64,000 nt of DNA from Parelaphostrongylus tenuis (GCA_019055375.1 JAHQIW010004567.1:310001-374000); one strand, 5' to 3'. Positions 1-12,177 are shown, numbered from the stretch's first letter. Notes: generated from the letters alone by a model not told the origin. Translations and numbers: made by a program.

Positions 1-2050
1 ATCAAACCCATCATAAACAACGAAAGCTATGGATCGTGTGAACGAAATCGAGAATTCCCGAATCATTAGCGAAGAGTGATCTTGAATGTTCGGCACGTGG
101 AACTAGCAGTAGTATTCAAATAATATACCTACCGTAACCATATAGTTATGGGCTTCATCAGGTGCAGTGATTGTGCGAGCACGACGGGGAAAGCACCCAG
201 TTGCTACAGACGAGATCGAGTCAAATGACATCGTGTTGGTTGAGCATCAGATTGCTAATCATAAAGAAAGTTAGACCGTCGCTCTGCTCTGTAGCTGTCT
301 AGGACATTCACGCTCATAGAGATATCAGAATAGAGTTTCCAGAGCAGATTAAATTCCTAAACTCAAGCTAACATTTTGTATAGAAATTTTGATCAATGTA
401 AACAATCGAACAATGACAAATAAAAAAGGTTTACTTAAGTCATCATTTGAGGGCATGTAGTTTATACAGATGAAAATGCATGTGCAGGATACAGCATTTA
501 GATTTTAGTTAGTTCTAAACATGGATACGTAGCTCTCACTCAAGCTACCCTTGCAGCCATTATTACTAGGAATGTTCAGCTTCTTTTTCTATTTCCCTTT
601 GGGTAGTTGCGATCTAGGAAAAACCCAGAATAGCTTTACGAATTCAAAAGAAAAAAAATGAAAATTTTCTATAACAGCGAAATAGCAGTTGGACTGAGGA
701 CTCTCTCTAAATTTTAGATACTTCTCATTCAAACTGTCAAATAAACGAATGAGCCTTAGAACAAGGAAGAACGGAAGGAATCAACAAATAAGTTCTATGG
801 AGGATCACTGCATGGTTGAAAGCCTCAGAATCATCGATAATATTTTACGTTATCTTATTCGAGTGTTTTTTCTTTCACCATGAAAACACTGAACTGAACA
901 GGTCAAAAAATTGCACGACATTGGACATAACCGTTAATAGTACGCGCTGAATACGAAGTAGAAACAAAGTGGATTAGGATGAGTTCATCTTATCAATTGT
1001 ACCTCCGTGGGCCGAACGAGACAAGCAAATAATGACGGGCTACTGCGTCGTTAGAAATCTTTATGACTCAGTGCACTCACAGAGGACTACGAAGAAATTG
1101 GTATCGGAAGTTTTGTTTACAACACTTCAACATTAGCAAACAAAACAATAACAATCTGAACTGCGCCATAGGTGATGAAAAAATCATCAAAGGCATCGAC
1201 CACTCGAAAGCAATCTAATGATAATGATCGAATACAAAAAATACACTTAGCTTAAATCTATAAATCAAGCGTCCCATCAGTTTCCCCCCATCTTAATAGG
1301 TGATCCCCTTGTTGAAAGTTGCTTCTTGATAAAGTTAGTATAGCTACAAAGAAGCAGTGACTCGCTTGAGAGTGCAACCAAGGTTACCACTAGCCGAATA
1401 CTCTTAGCGAAGTCAAATATTTCTCCGAAAGCAGAATGGGTATGGATAAGCAGATCAACAATTACGGAATCCATGTTATCCGTAGTGTTCGAATCCTGGG
1501 TGGTGCTGATTTGATAGATCAATACATGCGGGTAGAAAAAGTTAGGCTGAGTGTAAGCGATGATGAGGGACACGGGAGAGATAGGGAGGTGGAGATCAAT
1601 GAAGCTGCCGGCTGCCGCTCACAGCAAATGCTGGCGATCGGCTGATCGGTAAGAAATTATGTGCTAGGAAATAAACCACGAAAATCCGTTGCAACCGTGA
1701 ACCTATAGCTATAAGCACATGCGTTAGTATACTTGATTATTTGTCAATCTCAACTCGTACAGTTCTCTTCACTGACCCAAAGGCTGGTTGTCAACACTGT
1801 GAAAATTGTTTCGATATTGTTTTATCACCACCTGAGTTCTGATTAGAAGTAGCTGCAGCTGATTGCTATCCAGTTAATCATATTAGTCTAAAACTGAAAT
1901 CACAGAGCTCGTAAAGTAAAAGCATTCAGAACAGGTACTTCTTGTGATAACAACCCAAATCCGACTATCTTCTTTCTATTTGAGGTGCTTAATTGGAATG
2001 ATTATCTTATTTCTGAGGTGTTTGCCTGACTTGGTCGTCGACGTCCTGAT
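1..2050. other. No recognisable gene
   Basis: AT-rich DNA with only short chance frames on both strands. No exon with a recognisable family, no repeat family seen elsewhere in the window, and no RNA gene was found. Confidence 0.5.
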
Positions 2051-2057
2051 CTTTTCA

Positions 2058-2095
2058 AGCTCTGAAGAAGGCGAAGCCGAGGAAACGCTTCAGAG
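2058..2095 (+). ncRNA. Degenerate PLE-type hammerhead core
   Basis: It has AGCT, CTGAAGA, a GGC...GCC arm and GGAAAC like the better copies, but the expected GTC cleavage triplet reads GCT and helix II is disturbed. It is probably a decayed relic of a Penelope-like element end; no PLE coding sequence lies beside it. Confidence 0.35.
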
Positions 2096-2099
2096 CATT

Positions 2100-3585
2100 C
2101 ATAAAACGTCGTGTTTGGCTTTGAAAAGTTAATGATTTAGAATGGGATCATACCAAAGCAAAATTAGATTTATTTCGTAAGAACATTTTAACATTAGGTT
2201 GCATGACACATTCTTGTTAGTGTAATATAGTGATGTGCTTAATTTGTTTAAACTTAGCAATCATAAAGAAGTTTTACTTCTAAGCAATATATTTATTTTT
2301 ATAAATTAGTTCATATGACTAGACGTCACATGTTGTGCACATCCCATCAATCCTTGCGTTCGATTCGTTTTCTCATATCCATCATCCACTTAGGTCTTGG
2401 GACTTGTGTACGTCGGCTTGATCTCCTGTTTAATGACTTCATCTTCTTCACAAATGTTAATCAACCTAATTCATCTGCAATCCTGGTTGGCTGCTGTAAA
2501 GCATTCCCATTTTCAACCGCACAGAACAAGCAGTCACAAAAGTTGGTGGAGTGCAGAGGACTTCTTAGACAAGGCCAATAGCAATTTTTCGACTTAGAGG
2601 TAATAAGAGGCTCGGTATAGTGTGCTGTATAATCATAGACTGCTCATAATAGTGAACGTAAACTCTAGCTTCTGTTTTAGCTAATGCGCACACACTGTTT
2701 TGCTTTACAAAATTCGGTAGGGCAAGTAATTTCATTGCTCTCATGTCAATAACAAATCTAGTAGTTAGCTTATTTCAACCTCAGGTCATACAGCAAGTTC
2801 AGGAAAGCTTCCAGATTTCCGCCATCGTTTGTCAACCCATTTCAATGAGAGGTTTTTCAGCGTTTTTTGGGCAAAAAACTAGAAAGTAAAAAAAAGTTGT
2901 TTGAACTGTAAGAAAGTGAAAAGGTGTTGAAATTCCATGAACATTGTCATCAAACTTTACTTTACTTTAATTCACTCTATTTGATCCGTCATCACAGTGT
3001 TTATTTTTTCACTGTGCGGATCCCAGTAATTCTAGTATTATTCGCTTTTCGTCTTCTTCTTGAACGACGTAGAATACTGGTTGAGCGATTCTCCTTGCAA
3101 TCTCGAGGATAGCCTTGCTGTGGCATTCCATAGGACATTGTTGCTGACTGACAGAGAGATGTGTGGGGAGGGGGAGGGAGTGGAGCTCTGCTCCACGCGC
3201 ACTGTGAGCAACATCACAACCACTCGGCCACGGCGCTCCCAACATTGTCATCAAAAAAGCATTTAAATTATTAATTCGAGTGCTAACATAAATGGCGTCC
3301 TTGTCTGCGTCTCAATTTTCTTATCTCATGTTTTTCGATCCAAATCGTTTTCATTTGCCTGGAAACTTCATTACTGGTAAATCTTAGTTGCAAGACAGCA
3401 AAGCTTCCTAGGAACCACAAGCGCTTTCAGTATAAAAACATGAGAGGGCGCACTAGAACGGCGACTTGGAGCTGCAGCAAAAATCACGGCTGACCAATAA
3501 TCAGTATATCAGTGACGACAGAACATCATAGAATATCAAGGTAGAGCCTCATAAATATTAGAGCTTATACATATGTAAGGGTTAC
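2100..3585. other. Unassigned DNA with one tRNA-like relic
   Basis: No gene recognised. On the minus strand at about 3125-3242 there is a tRNA A-box-like stretch (GGCCGAGTGGTT) without a clear B box, next to a GGGAGG-rich run; it looks like a SINE relic rather than a tRNA gene. Confidence 0.4.
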
Positions 3586-4719
3586 AAATGAATGGAAAAG
3601 ATGTCAGTTGTAACTCGCTCTGCGGTAATAAGCCAGCTCAGTATCTACGTGGTCGGTTCTATGCAGAATTCTCCAAACAGACACTCGCGAAACTGCTCAG
3701 CACTTCTCTAGATGTTCGACAAGAAGCAGAACAAGTGGTGAAAGCGATAGCATGCCTAGGACATTTAGGATTTACTCATTCAGACCACTGGTTGACTCTT
3801 GAAAGCATGCCGTCATTAAGGAGATCGCTGAGAAATGTGGCCAACTCTACCAATATTCAAGCTAGCGTTATCAAAGGTGAGAATTCTAACGTCTTCAAGA
3901 GACAGCAGTTTCCAGGAACACTTGGGCTGGGTGCACCAGCATTCAGTCACATTAGTCACAGAACACCGAAAACTCTCGTGTGGACTTGAAAGGCACTGCA
4001 AAAGTGCAATAAAGGAAGATCCTTAACGAGAAGAGCATTAGATACGTTGGAAGATGCAAAAGCTGTGAAGAGATCACAAAGCTCACGGAAGCTTCTCCAC
4101 TTAAAAAGCCAAGATTATCGCACTTCAAAGCTTTGACGAAACAGTTATAGCTTTCAAAAATCCAGTGAAAAAACAGCCAACGATTAATATTGAGATCTTA
4201 TGCTAGCTTCGGCTTCCTATCGTGATATAAAATAAAGGAGAATAGAAATGTCGTTACATCGCTCCTCCTTCCCAATATTTACAAACTATTTCGTCGGCGA
4301 AAAATCGAACAGCACCTTTTCCGAACAGGATAGGACCGCAACATTTGGGAAACCCTTCACTAGTGCTCGTCAACGTAGTGGCTCGGTTTTTCACAATGCC
4401 TGTCAGAGCGTCAGGTTTCTGCCCAGGAAAAAGAGAACACAACATTGGCAACTATTGCCCAGTATGGCCATAGTCCATGAACTCTTCACTAGAGTCATTC
4501 TGAAGAAGATCAACAAAACAGTGAATGAGGGAGCTCATTTGAGTAACAGTTCTGAAAAAAGGTGAAGTACTATAGACCACATCCACTCGATAGCAAGACT
4601 CATAGAAATTTTTCGAGAGCTCAAAAGACCGGCCACTCTGATTTTCAACAATTTGAAGAGAGCTCCCAGCTCCTTTAAGATGAATGCAGATATCAAATAG
4701 GGCAAGAATGATGATATAG

Positions 4720-4845
4720 AATGAGACTAATACTATATACGTCCAGGCTCTGAAGAAGGCGGGTCGCCGAAACGTCAGCCGAATTTCTACAACTGTTTTA
4801 TCAACCTCGCGTCAGCTAATCAAGATTTCTCCATTTTCATATATC
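4720..4845 (+). mobile_element. 126-bp PLE-derived mini-insert with target-site duplication
   Basis: This unit is bounded by the exact 13-bp direct repeat AATGATGATATAG at 4707-4719 and 4846-4858, which reads as a target-site duplication in the decayed RTE. It contains one hammerhead-like core and a tail (CAACCTCGCGTCAGCTAATC and following) that recurs at 12.4, 14.5 and 19.75 kb. There is no coding capacity. It is effectively a minimal mobilised terminal unit of a Penelope-like element. Confidence 0.75.
4746..4780 (+). ncRNA. Hammerhead ribozyme, PLE type, best family-1 copy
   Basis: The parts in order are GGCT (helix I 5'), CTGAAGA (core), A, GGCG-GGT-CGCC (4-bp helix II with a 3-nt loop), GAAAC, GTC and AGCC (helix I 3'). 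GGCT and AGCC pair perfectly. Helix III is only AC/GT, a palindrome with no loop, so a monomer cannot close it; PLE-linked hammerheads of this kind are known to act as dimers. One A between the core and helix II is unpaired, which could lower activity. Cleavage would fall after the C at 4776. Confidence 0.72.
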
Positions 4846-6479
4846 AATGATGATATAGTTCTTGAATCACCGGGCATTAGCCAGGTTGAATAAATGCTGG
4901 GCATCTTCGACAGCGTTTTAGCGAAGTTCTGTGCTGTCAAGGCGTTTCTGTTCGGCATAAAAGCACAATTCATGACCCATGTGAACAATTTGTTACAAAA
5001 ATATCACCGCTCTACCGCGATGCTACCAAGGTTGTGAAAAGAGAGTTTTGGCAAGGCGGTATTATTTAGCTGGAATTATTTACAGCCACTCTACAAAACG
5101 TCATGAGAATATTAGAATGGAAAACATGAGAGTGAAGGTCGATGGTCAGTAATTACACCGTATTCGTTTTGTTGATGACATTATTTTCACATCAAGCACA
5201 CACTGAGCAGAGCTAATGTTGGCCTCATCCAACATTACTTCTAGAAAGATTGGTTTCGAATAAATCTCACGACGATATTGTTCATGAGAGACGAATTGTT
5301 TCGAATGCCCTATTCACGCTCAGCGTAATAGTTATCTCCCAATGATCGAGTTAAGTTTATCTCGATCAAGAAGTCAGTACGATGAGCGACATAACTCTAA
5401 TATTGAGTAGAAGGAAGAGAGCGGCTTAGGTAGCGTCTATAAGCAACGAGGATGTGATGAAGAAAACAAAGAACATCCGACTCTAAGCCCACCGGTTCGA
5501 CTCAACGGTTCCGGCCTACATAGCATATGCTTCAGAAACGTGGACATCACGTAAACAGGGTCAAAGACCACTCAGTATTATCTTAATTACAGTCAAAAGT
5601 GCGATGGCATTAGTATTTCGCATTGTGCAAGTGAGAGAAAAAAATGTGAAGTTTCCGCGCTTGTCGAAATTCCAACGGGCTGGACACATTAGGACGTCAA
5701 ATACACAGCAGAAAATCACGACGCCTTCACGAAACTCCTGGAAGAAAGAAATTATGCTCAAGAAAATATCGAGGCAAATCCCTTGAACTAATCTTGCACG
5801 AGACAAGGAAAAATGGAAGGTTCATTACGCCCATACGAGTAGCTCGAATATAAACGGGTGACAAAAGCTGTATATTTCATTCAACTCTGAGCATGTTTAA
5901 GATTAAGTCTCCAAAGAACTAATATTGATTTCCTTATTTTCTTCTTCAGGAAGACACAACGTGTTAAAACAACATTCATTCGAACAGCTAACGCTTCGGG
6001 AATTTCGTCCTCTGCAGAGCCTTAGAAGATCAGGTTGTCACAATTCAATCAGTCAAACACCTCAATTACTTTTCTAGAAAAAATCACCAGACCCAGATTT
6101 GAATGGCATCAACCACAGAATCAATTTTCGAGGTCAAAATCAACTAATCAAGATTGAATTTCGACATAGAAGTCACCATCCACGAGCAAAAAAAAAAACA
6201 TCAGCGCAAAAGATTCTAGAAGTGTCTAGATTAAAACCACCAATCTAATTGTAAAGCAGGAAAGCATGCTTCATAGTCACTCATAATTTGAATCAGTATA
6301 GAAGACAGCTGTTTTTATGGGTGAGGTACGTTAGGAGTCCATATGATCTCTGTCTAGTGGTCTCCACTTCAATAATACAGTGGAGCACTTACAAAAAGCG
6401 GTGAATATGTTGAAATTGATTTTATGCCTGATGCGATTGAAGTGTGGGTTTGGTGATTTTTTCTAAAAAGGTAATGGAA

Positions 6480-6650
6480 GTTTTTCAGTGACTGTATTGT
6501 GATAACCTGGTCTTTGCGGGCTCTGAAGAAGGCGAGACTGCCAAAACGTCAGCCAGTTATTATAACACTTCGTGCCTGTTTTAAGAAGGAAATAAGAAAT
6601 TACTGAAGCATACTGAGGTTAATAGATAGTCGATCTCGGGAATTGATAAT
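6480..6650 (+). mobile_element. PLE terminal fragment
   Basis: A hammerhead-like core at 6519-6554 is followed by a terminal tail containing CTGAGGTTAATAGATAGTCG, which matches the ends at 10.55 and 33.8 kb. No RT or GIY-YIG frame is attached, so this is a terminal fragment. The immediately following RTE sequence lies in the opposite orientation. Confidence 0.5.
6519..6554 (+). ncRNA. PLE hammerhead-like core, GAAA mutated
   Basis: GGCT, CTGAAGA, AGGCGAGACTGCC, AAAAC, GTC and AGCC are present in order. Helix I pairs, but the conserved GAAA reads AAAA, so it is expected to be inactive. Confidence 0.5.
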
Positions 6651-6689
6651 TAGATTTATGTCTAGACAGTGGAAGAGTGGTAGATGGAG

Positions 6690-7870
6690 ACTTAAATGAT
6701 CACCTGTGTCACCTGTTGTCCCGTTGATCGTCGAGTGATTCGAGTGGGCACTAGCAACACTTCTATTTTTCCCTAACGCGTGCACGAGTAGTACTGTGGT
6801 TCCTCTTTGCTCTAGGTGTTCGTTAAGCATCATATCTTTCATCTAGGTTTTTCGTGAAGAAATCGACCATCGGGTCGGTGATTCTTCTATAGAGCGCTTG
6901 ATATCCGTGGGGATCCAGTATGTAACAGCTTTCGTCCATCGGTTATCGTTGAAGCGCATCACGTGCCCGACCCACCAGATTCCCGATATCTTGAAGTGTA
7001 GAACGGCGTCTTCGATCTTTGATCGTCTACGTAGGTTGGACCTTCGGATCCTTTCTCTCATTTGCGAGATACGGGATCTCCTAGCATCGACCTTTCGACT
7101 GCGCGTTCAACAACCCCAACTGATCTTTCACATTACCTACGTAGCAACCAAGTTTCTGATACATACGTTGGGGCAGGGATAATCGTCGAGTCAGAAAAGT
7201 GGGCACGGAGTCGGATGTTCTTAGTCCTCTTCACTAAATGTTCGATACTCTTAAACGTTCCCCAAGCCGCTCGTTCACAAGCATCATGTCGATTTCACGA
7301 CTTAGATAGACGTAACTGGAGCATTCGGAGATTGTCGTTCCGTTGAGCGTGGATGGAGCATTCAAAACCCATCCGTTTCTCATGAACATCGTTTTCGTTG
7401 AATTTAGTTGAAAACCAATCTTTCCAAAGGCGTTGTTGAAACCGGTCAACAATCGTTCCGCTTGGCTGATGCTTGGTATTATGAGGACAATATCATCAAC
7501 GAAGCGAAGGTGCTTTAATTGTCAACCTTCGATTTTCACTCCTACATCGTCACATTCTAATAATCGCATGACGTTTCGTAGGGTGGCAGTGAATAATTTT
7601 GGCGAAATTGCATCGCCCTGTCGAACCCTTTTCTTGCGTCGATGGTGATATTATTGTAGAATGGAGATATTTTGGATATGAAATCTTTGTATAGCTCACG
7701 AAGGATCGTTATGTACCGTGTAGGGACGCCCTGGTTATCCAGAGCCTCTATAATCGCTTCAGGTTTTTTTGCTGAGTCAAAGGCTATCGTCATATCGATG
7801 AAAGTGAGACAGAGCGGTATTTTGCACTCTTTTGAAACTTCAATGAGTTTTGTGATCGTGTAACGAAAAA
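6690..7870 (-). mobile_element. 5'-truncated RTE-type LINE reverse transcriptase
   Basis: Reading from 7870 down to 6690 the minus strand carries, in shifting frames, an AFDSAKKPEAIIEALDNQGVP block, the KISPFYNNITIDARKG block, the catalytic LRFVDDIVLI block near 7500, NGTTISECSSYVYLSREI near 7320, and the C-terminal WWVGHVMRFNDNRWTKAV and PTRW blocks near 6870-6960. These match the palm-to-C-terminus part of RTE proteins common in hookworm genomes. The endonuclease is missing, consistent with 5' truncation. Frameshifts make it non-functional. Confidence 0.85.
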
Positions 7871-7879
7871 CATATCACA

Positions 7880-9760
7880 GCTGAGACAACAACTTCTATC
7901 CCTTAGAAAAAAAGGTTTTTCATTATGAATATTCTCAAACTAGCGAAATTACCTAATAATAGAGACGTAACGGCCCAAATTTGAAAGCCGATAGTATTTT
8001 TGCACCATACGAGTACGACAGAGGTCACGTCGCCCTGTGCGCGTGTGTTCCTCCCACCTGAATGGAAGTTTATCTTTCTTGTTAATTACATCAAATTTGT
8101 TATAATCAACCAGGATGCGCGTATGAGGAAAATAGCTTAGTGTGGCTTCTGACAGGTAAACTTGAAGTTCCTCTTTTCTTTTGAGAAGACCTGCCACAAA
8201 AACCTTTGTGTTCAAACCCCGTAGGTGAACTTAGTAAATCAAACTTGGATGCTGAGTGAATTACACAATTATTTACGCCATTATATCTGCTTTTAATTAA
8301 AGTTTTTTTCACTTTTTATCAAATTTCAGGAACGAAATAGCCTGTAATCTGAGTACAACTTGCGGAATCGTCGAAAAAAAAAAAACCCAGCAATACATAG
8401 GAAGTAGTGCAACATCATTTTTATTGTTTCTTGTTCCGCAATATTTCAGCATGACAATCAATAACATCGTCTAGGACTCATGTCACCTTTATTCCTTCTT
8501 TTCATTTTCACATTCGCTCTTCTTGTTTTTATTCGATCATCATGTACTCCATATAATCTCTCGACATAGGTTTGGAAACTACTTTTTGGAATTTTCACAG
8601 CTTTGTTTTTCCATAAACCCAGTTCTCTAGCTAACTGAATTACCAACTATCGTTTTGAGGCCGTCGCTTTCACGAGAAATGCGAATTTCCCACAATACGC
8701 ATCGCCAATGTTATCTGTGCATACATGTCTGTCTATCTGCCTGCCTTCCCACTAGATGCGACGCCGCTATTACACTACCTGATCGAGAACTGACGTTCCG
8801 TGGTGAGAAGCAAAATGACTTCCATGGTCTTTAAAGGGCTATACTGAAAAACTGTCATTGTATTTCAGTGTAAAACACACAAAAGATAATGTTTCGACGT
8901 ATCATTACCGCTATTCTCTATCATAGTAGGGTTGCTCGCCCCGTGTTTCTCTTAGTCATGTCTTGATCCTATCGGTGCCATCACCAATAGTGGTCGATTC
9001 CTCACGTCATTTTCTAATCAAAAATGAGACTTGATTGGTTTGGTTGTATCGCAAAACACTTCGCACAAGTTCTTTTATTATATTCAAGACTTCCATGTGC
9101 CAAAAATATAGAAAGTTCACATGAGAAGAGAGGGGCGAGAAAATTTAAAAGAACAAAAAACCGCTTTCAAGACAGACAGCAAAACTGATTTACAGAAGGA
9201 AAGTAACAACAGAATATCGGAGCTGATTACGCAGTCGTCGAAATGGTCGATGTGACGTTCAAAGGTCTCACCAGTGGACACAGCGAGGAAATGAGGGATC
9301 AGATATTTTGCCGAGAAAAAACAGCAAAACCTCAAGGCATTGTTTCCTCTTCCTTACTCTCATGGTTCACGAACGAGTAGTAATTGGTGGGAACACCATG
9401 AGAACAGTTTTTTGTCAAACGACTTCGGTTTGTTTTGTTCAGTAAGTTGTTGGCAGAATCCAGTGAAGGAAAACTCCTATGTTCAAGTTGCATTCCACAT
9501 CGTCGTCTTCAACAGCAGACTTTCTATATTCGAGCTATTCTAATTTTTTGCCTCCCACACCTTAAAAATTTCATTTACCACATCATCAGCGTTAGAATCC
9601 AATGATCCTTTTGATAGTTAACATTTCCCAACATGCTCGCCTTTGCCTAAAAACAAGAAACCAGAAGAACAAAAAGGCGCCGCTTAGTCTAACTCATAAT
9701 ACTTAACTAGGTGTAGGTATAGTTAGCACTCGATAAAGTAACTTTCTACACTGAATACTC
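7880..9760. other. Unassigned DNA
   Basis: Only short frames without recognisable families on either strand, poly-A/T runs and no repeat shared with the rest of the window. Confidence 0.45.
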
Positions 9761-9764
9761 TGCG

Positions 9765-10115
9765 AGTTAACCTTTTCTGGACGATGTATGTCTGCCGTGA
9801 CGGTATAAAGTATCCCTTTGTGGACGGTAGCATATTCGATATCGTTAGTGGCACGCGATTTTCGTTCTTCAACAAAGATTTTTCTTTGTTTCAGGATTTA
9901 CTTTAAGTTCTTTGCACCGCTCTGATAGAACGTGATTTTATCTACAAGTTTGTACATTTTTTGTGCATATATACTCTTATGAGCAAGGAAAACTGCGAGT
10001 GTGAAACGTAATTCTACTTTCGCTCTCACAGTGCCCTATGAGAAGCTTTTCGAGAACCAGTTCAAGCGTCAAATTCACCGAAATTCGGGCTGCCGAATGA
10101 GCCTAGTGTAGTCCA
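9765..10115. repeat. Dispersed repeat, copy 1 of 2
   Basis: This segment and 15655-15975 share an ordered set of weak matches: a GTTAACC-type start, a CGATTTTCGTT stretch, a GTGCATATATA stretch, then GGTGAAACG and TTCGGGCT. A shorter relative may lie at 14650-14800. No coding capacity is evident; it is probably an old non-autonomous element. Confidence 0.35.
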
Positions 10116-10186
10116 CTGAAAATCAATGCACAAACTTCAGCTGAGCAAAGATGGCTAACCGAGTGCGAAACATAATTTTATTTTTA

Positions 10187-10575
10187 GTTTTTTTTTCTGT
10201 TGAGCAGTTCCGAGGCGGTAATAAGAGCATTTATTGAATATCGGTAATGCAATACAACAATACAGTGTAGTAGTGCAGCATAAATAAAACAGTAATCGTA
10301 GTGGCTTTCTTACATTTCTGCTGAGGTTATGGAAGCTTTTTGACTGAATGATTTGCGGATTTATTTGACCCGTCCAGGCTCTGACGAAGGCGAGCCTCGC
10401 CGAAACTTTAGCTCACTACGATTATTGTACTATTTACGCTGCACTACTACACCTTAATGTTGTATTGCATTATTTCTATTCAATAAATACTATTTTTAAC
10501 ACCTTGAAACTGCTCAACAGAAAAAAAACTACTGATCTATTCCTACTATGCCGAGGTTAATCGAAAGCTGGTCTT
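10187..10575. mobile_element. PLE terminal repeats as an imperfect foldback
   Basis: Two roughly 110-bp arms (about 10187-10300 and 10420-10530) are imperfect inverted copies sharing TGTTGAGCAGTT, TTATTGAATA, ATGCAATACAACA and GTAGTAGTGCAGC, and they flank a plus-strand hammerhead-like core. The right side continues into ATGCCGAGGTTAATCGAAAG, the element end also seen at 14.55 and 33.8 kb. This is the second PLE terminal subfamily, the same as at 30.67 kb. Confidence 0.65.
10377..10414 (+). ncRNA. PLE hammerhead-like core, altered cleavage site
   Basis: GGCT, CTGACGA, A, a GGCGAG...CTCGCC helix II and GAAAC are intact. The cleavage triplet reads TTT rather than GTC and breaks the C-G pair of the short helix III, although AGC follows for helix I. 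Confidence 0.5.
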
Positions 10576-10760
10576 GGGAACTCTATTTTTGCTGCTACAG
10601 CGTACTACAGAGGTGTTTTTGAAAACCAGCAAATTGTGGGGATCCATGAGATCTAAGCTTTTCAATGGTTAATTTAATTTTGAACAAAAAGAGTTGTGCA
10701 GCGAAAAAGTAGCTCTGAAAATTTGAGAATCAGAATAACCCTCGCCGTCCGCGGAGGGTT

Positions 10761-11032
10761 AAAGCTCTCGGTGTTGATCAATCCCTGAGGGATGCGCCAC
10801 GCTTTCGATCTCATCAAGCATCGTCAAAAGTGATTGGAATGCATATCCGGCCTTTCAAAAGACTCGGATCCACTGAGTTATCAAGTCAGAGTACTGCTGT
10901 TCTCCCAGACACTCGCGTACCAGCTCGCCGACATCGAACAGCAGGAGGGTTTGGTGAGCGCAGGGCACGTGACCGAACCGTCGACCCTGCAAGCGTCGCA
11001 GTGCATCTCCAACCACTGCGCTACCCTTCTAC
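10761..11032 (-). repeat. tRNA-derived SINE, family B
   Basis: The minus strand begins with a tRNA-like head (A box GTGGCGCAGTGGTT-type, B box GGTTCGA-type) and runs through a conserved body to a tail reading, on the plus strand, AAAGCTCTCGG...ATCAATCCCTGAGGGATG. Six other copies lie in this window (14.9, 16.7, 23.0, 24.4, 50.8 and 60.3 kb). The open frames here, up to 133 codons, are artefacts of this repeat. Confidence 0.8.
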
Positions 11033-11039
11033 AAGAAGA

Positions 11040-11645
11040 CGTAAGACCATCGAGAAGAGACGTGAAATTAAGTGCATGGGCCGCAGTTTTCTCCAAATAC
11101 AAAGTGCACAATAGGTATCTGATTAGACGTCATCTTAAATTGTTTATTTGCAATTGCGTGGACGAGGGGGACTTTTTTCCTGAACGTTCGGGACTGTTCG
11201 TGACCTGCCCGGATCGATATCTATGCTCTTGTTAGGTGATCGTTGCTGACGTTATTGATCTTCTGATCGATCGATCGAATAGTCCGAGTTCGTGTGTGCG
11301 TCAGCGCTGATCATCACGCTTTTCTATGCCAGTTTTGATGACGTCACAGTTTTTTTCAGGTAACTGAGAAAATTGACTACCTGGTAGGTATTGGCTAAAT
11401 CAGGTGGATTTAGTGGATATCCACCAGTTCTAGCAAAGTTTTCTCATCGTTGATTTGCGATGGAAATCGTGCCAATGCGTTACAACTCGAACATCGATGA
11501 CTCTGAAGACAGTGAGGTTGGTGATATTGATTTTTTTCTCTATTTCAGAACGTGAATTTCGATAGTTATGAAGTCCCTTGGCTAGTTGATTCTTCATTTC
11601 CCTTTTGTGCCTTTTATATTTAATGCATTTCATCTTCCTTATCGT
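11040..11645. other. Unassigned DNA
   Basis: No recognisable gene or repeat. Confidence 0.4.
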
Positions 11646-11649
11646 CCAA

Positions 11650-12060
11650 CCTTTCAGGACCCTGAATCCTCTTCCTCTGCATCTTTAGCCCCCCGCATGG
11701 CAACGGCGGGTGCTCTGCTCCACCTCCCAGGCATCCCTAGCCCCCCGCGTTGCAACGGCGGGTGGTCTGCTCCACCTCCTCTACGTCCCTAACCCCCAGC
11801 GTGGGAACGCATTGGATGTATTATTGCATTAAAGCAGTCATATTATTGTTGTTATTTTACTGTTACGTTATATGTAAATACCATACGTTGTTATAAGTAG
11901 GAAAATAACAACGATAATATAGTTGAAATATTACAATAATGCATTCAACGCGTTCCTACGCTGGAAGTCAGAGATGCAGAGGAGAGGGAGCAGACTGTCC
12001 AGTGTTGCCACGTTAGGGTTAGAGATGCAGAGGAGGTGGACCCAAGGTCGCGAAAGGGTC
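11650..12060. mobile_element. Foldback MITE with GC-rich arms
   Basis: The segment is a large imperfect inverted repeat. The left arm runs from about 11650 through ACGTCCCTAACCCCCAGCG to about 11862; the right arm is its reverse complement, ending GAGGTGGACCC near 12045. The AT-rich centre pairs TTATTGTTGTTATTTT with its complement. A 52-bp unit beginning AGCCCCCCGC is duplicated in tandem in the left arm (about 11689-11790). The arm vocabulary matches a shorter foldback at 61.94-62.13 kb, so this is a family. Confidence 0.7.
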
Positions 12061-12177
12061 AATGTTTTTCGATGGAGATTTTCATTTAGGCATTTATATC
12101 TCCATTAATGCCGATGTGTGCTTACTAGACCAAACCCATTAAGGGTTGGGTGCTGAAGCCTCGACAGTCTTTATGGA

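Larger units (their letters stand above)
3590..5880 (+). mobile_element. Decayed RTE-type LINE
   Basis: Several frames carry recognisable pieces of an RTE-clade endonuclease/reverse transcriptase in the right order: a linker-like stretch near 3990-4140, an HNIGNYCPV-like block and a HELFTRVILKKI block near 4435-4510, STIDHIH near 4575, LFTATLQNVMRILEW and IRFVDDI (the catalytic DD block) near 5080-5190, and a C-terminal region to about 5840. Frameshifts and stops throughout make it a pseudogene. It is interrupted at 4720-4845 by a small hammerhead-bearing insert. Family assignment rests on remembered nematode RTE proteins. Confidence 0.75.

Noticed and set aside
3588..3989. 133-codon frame as an independent gene
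   Set aside because: It sits at the start of a decayed RTE in the same orientation and shows no separate family; kept as part of the element.
10834..11235. 133-codon plus-strand frame
   Set aside because: It lies mostly within a family B SINE and the frame is shared by other SINE copies, not by a protein family.
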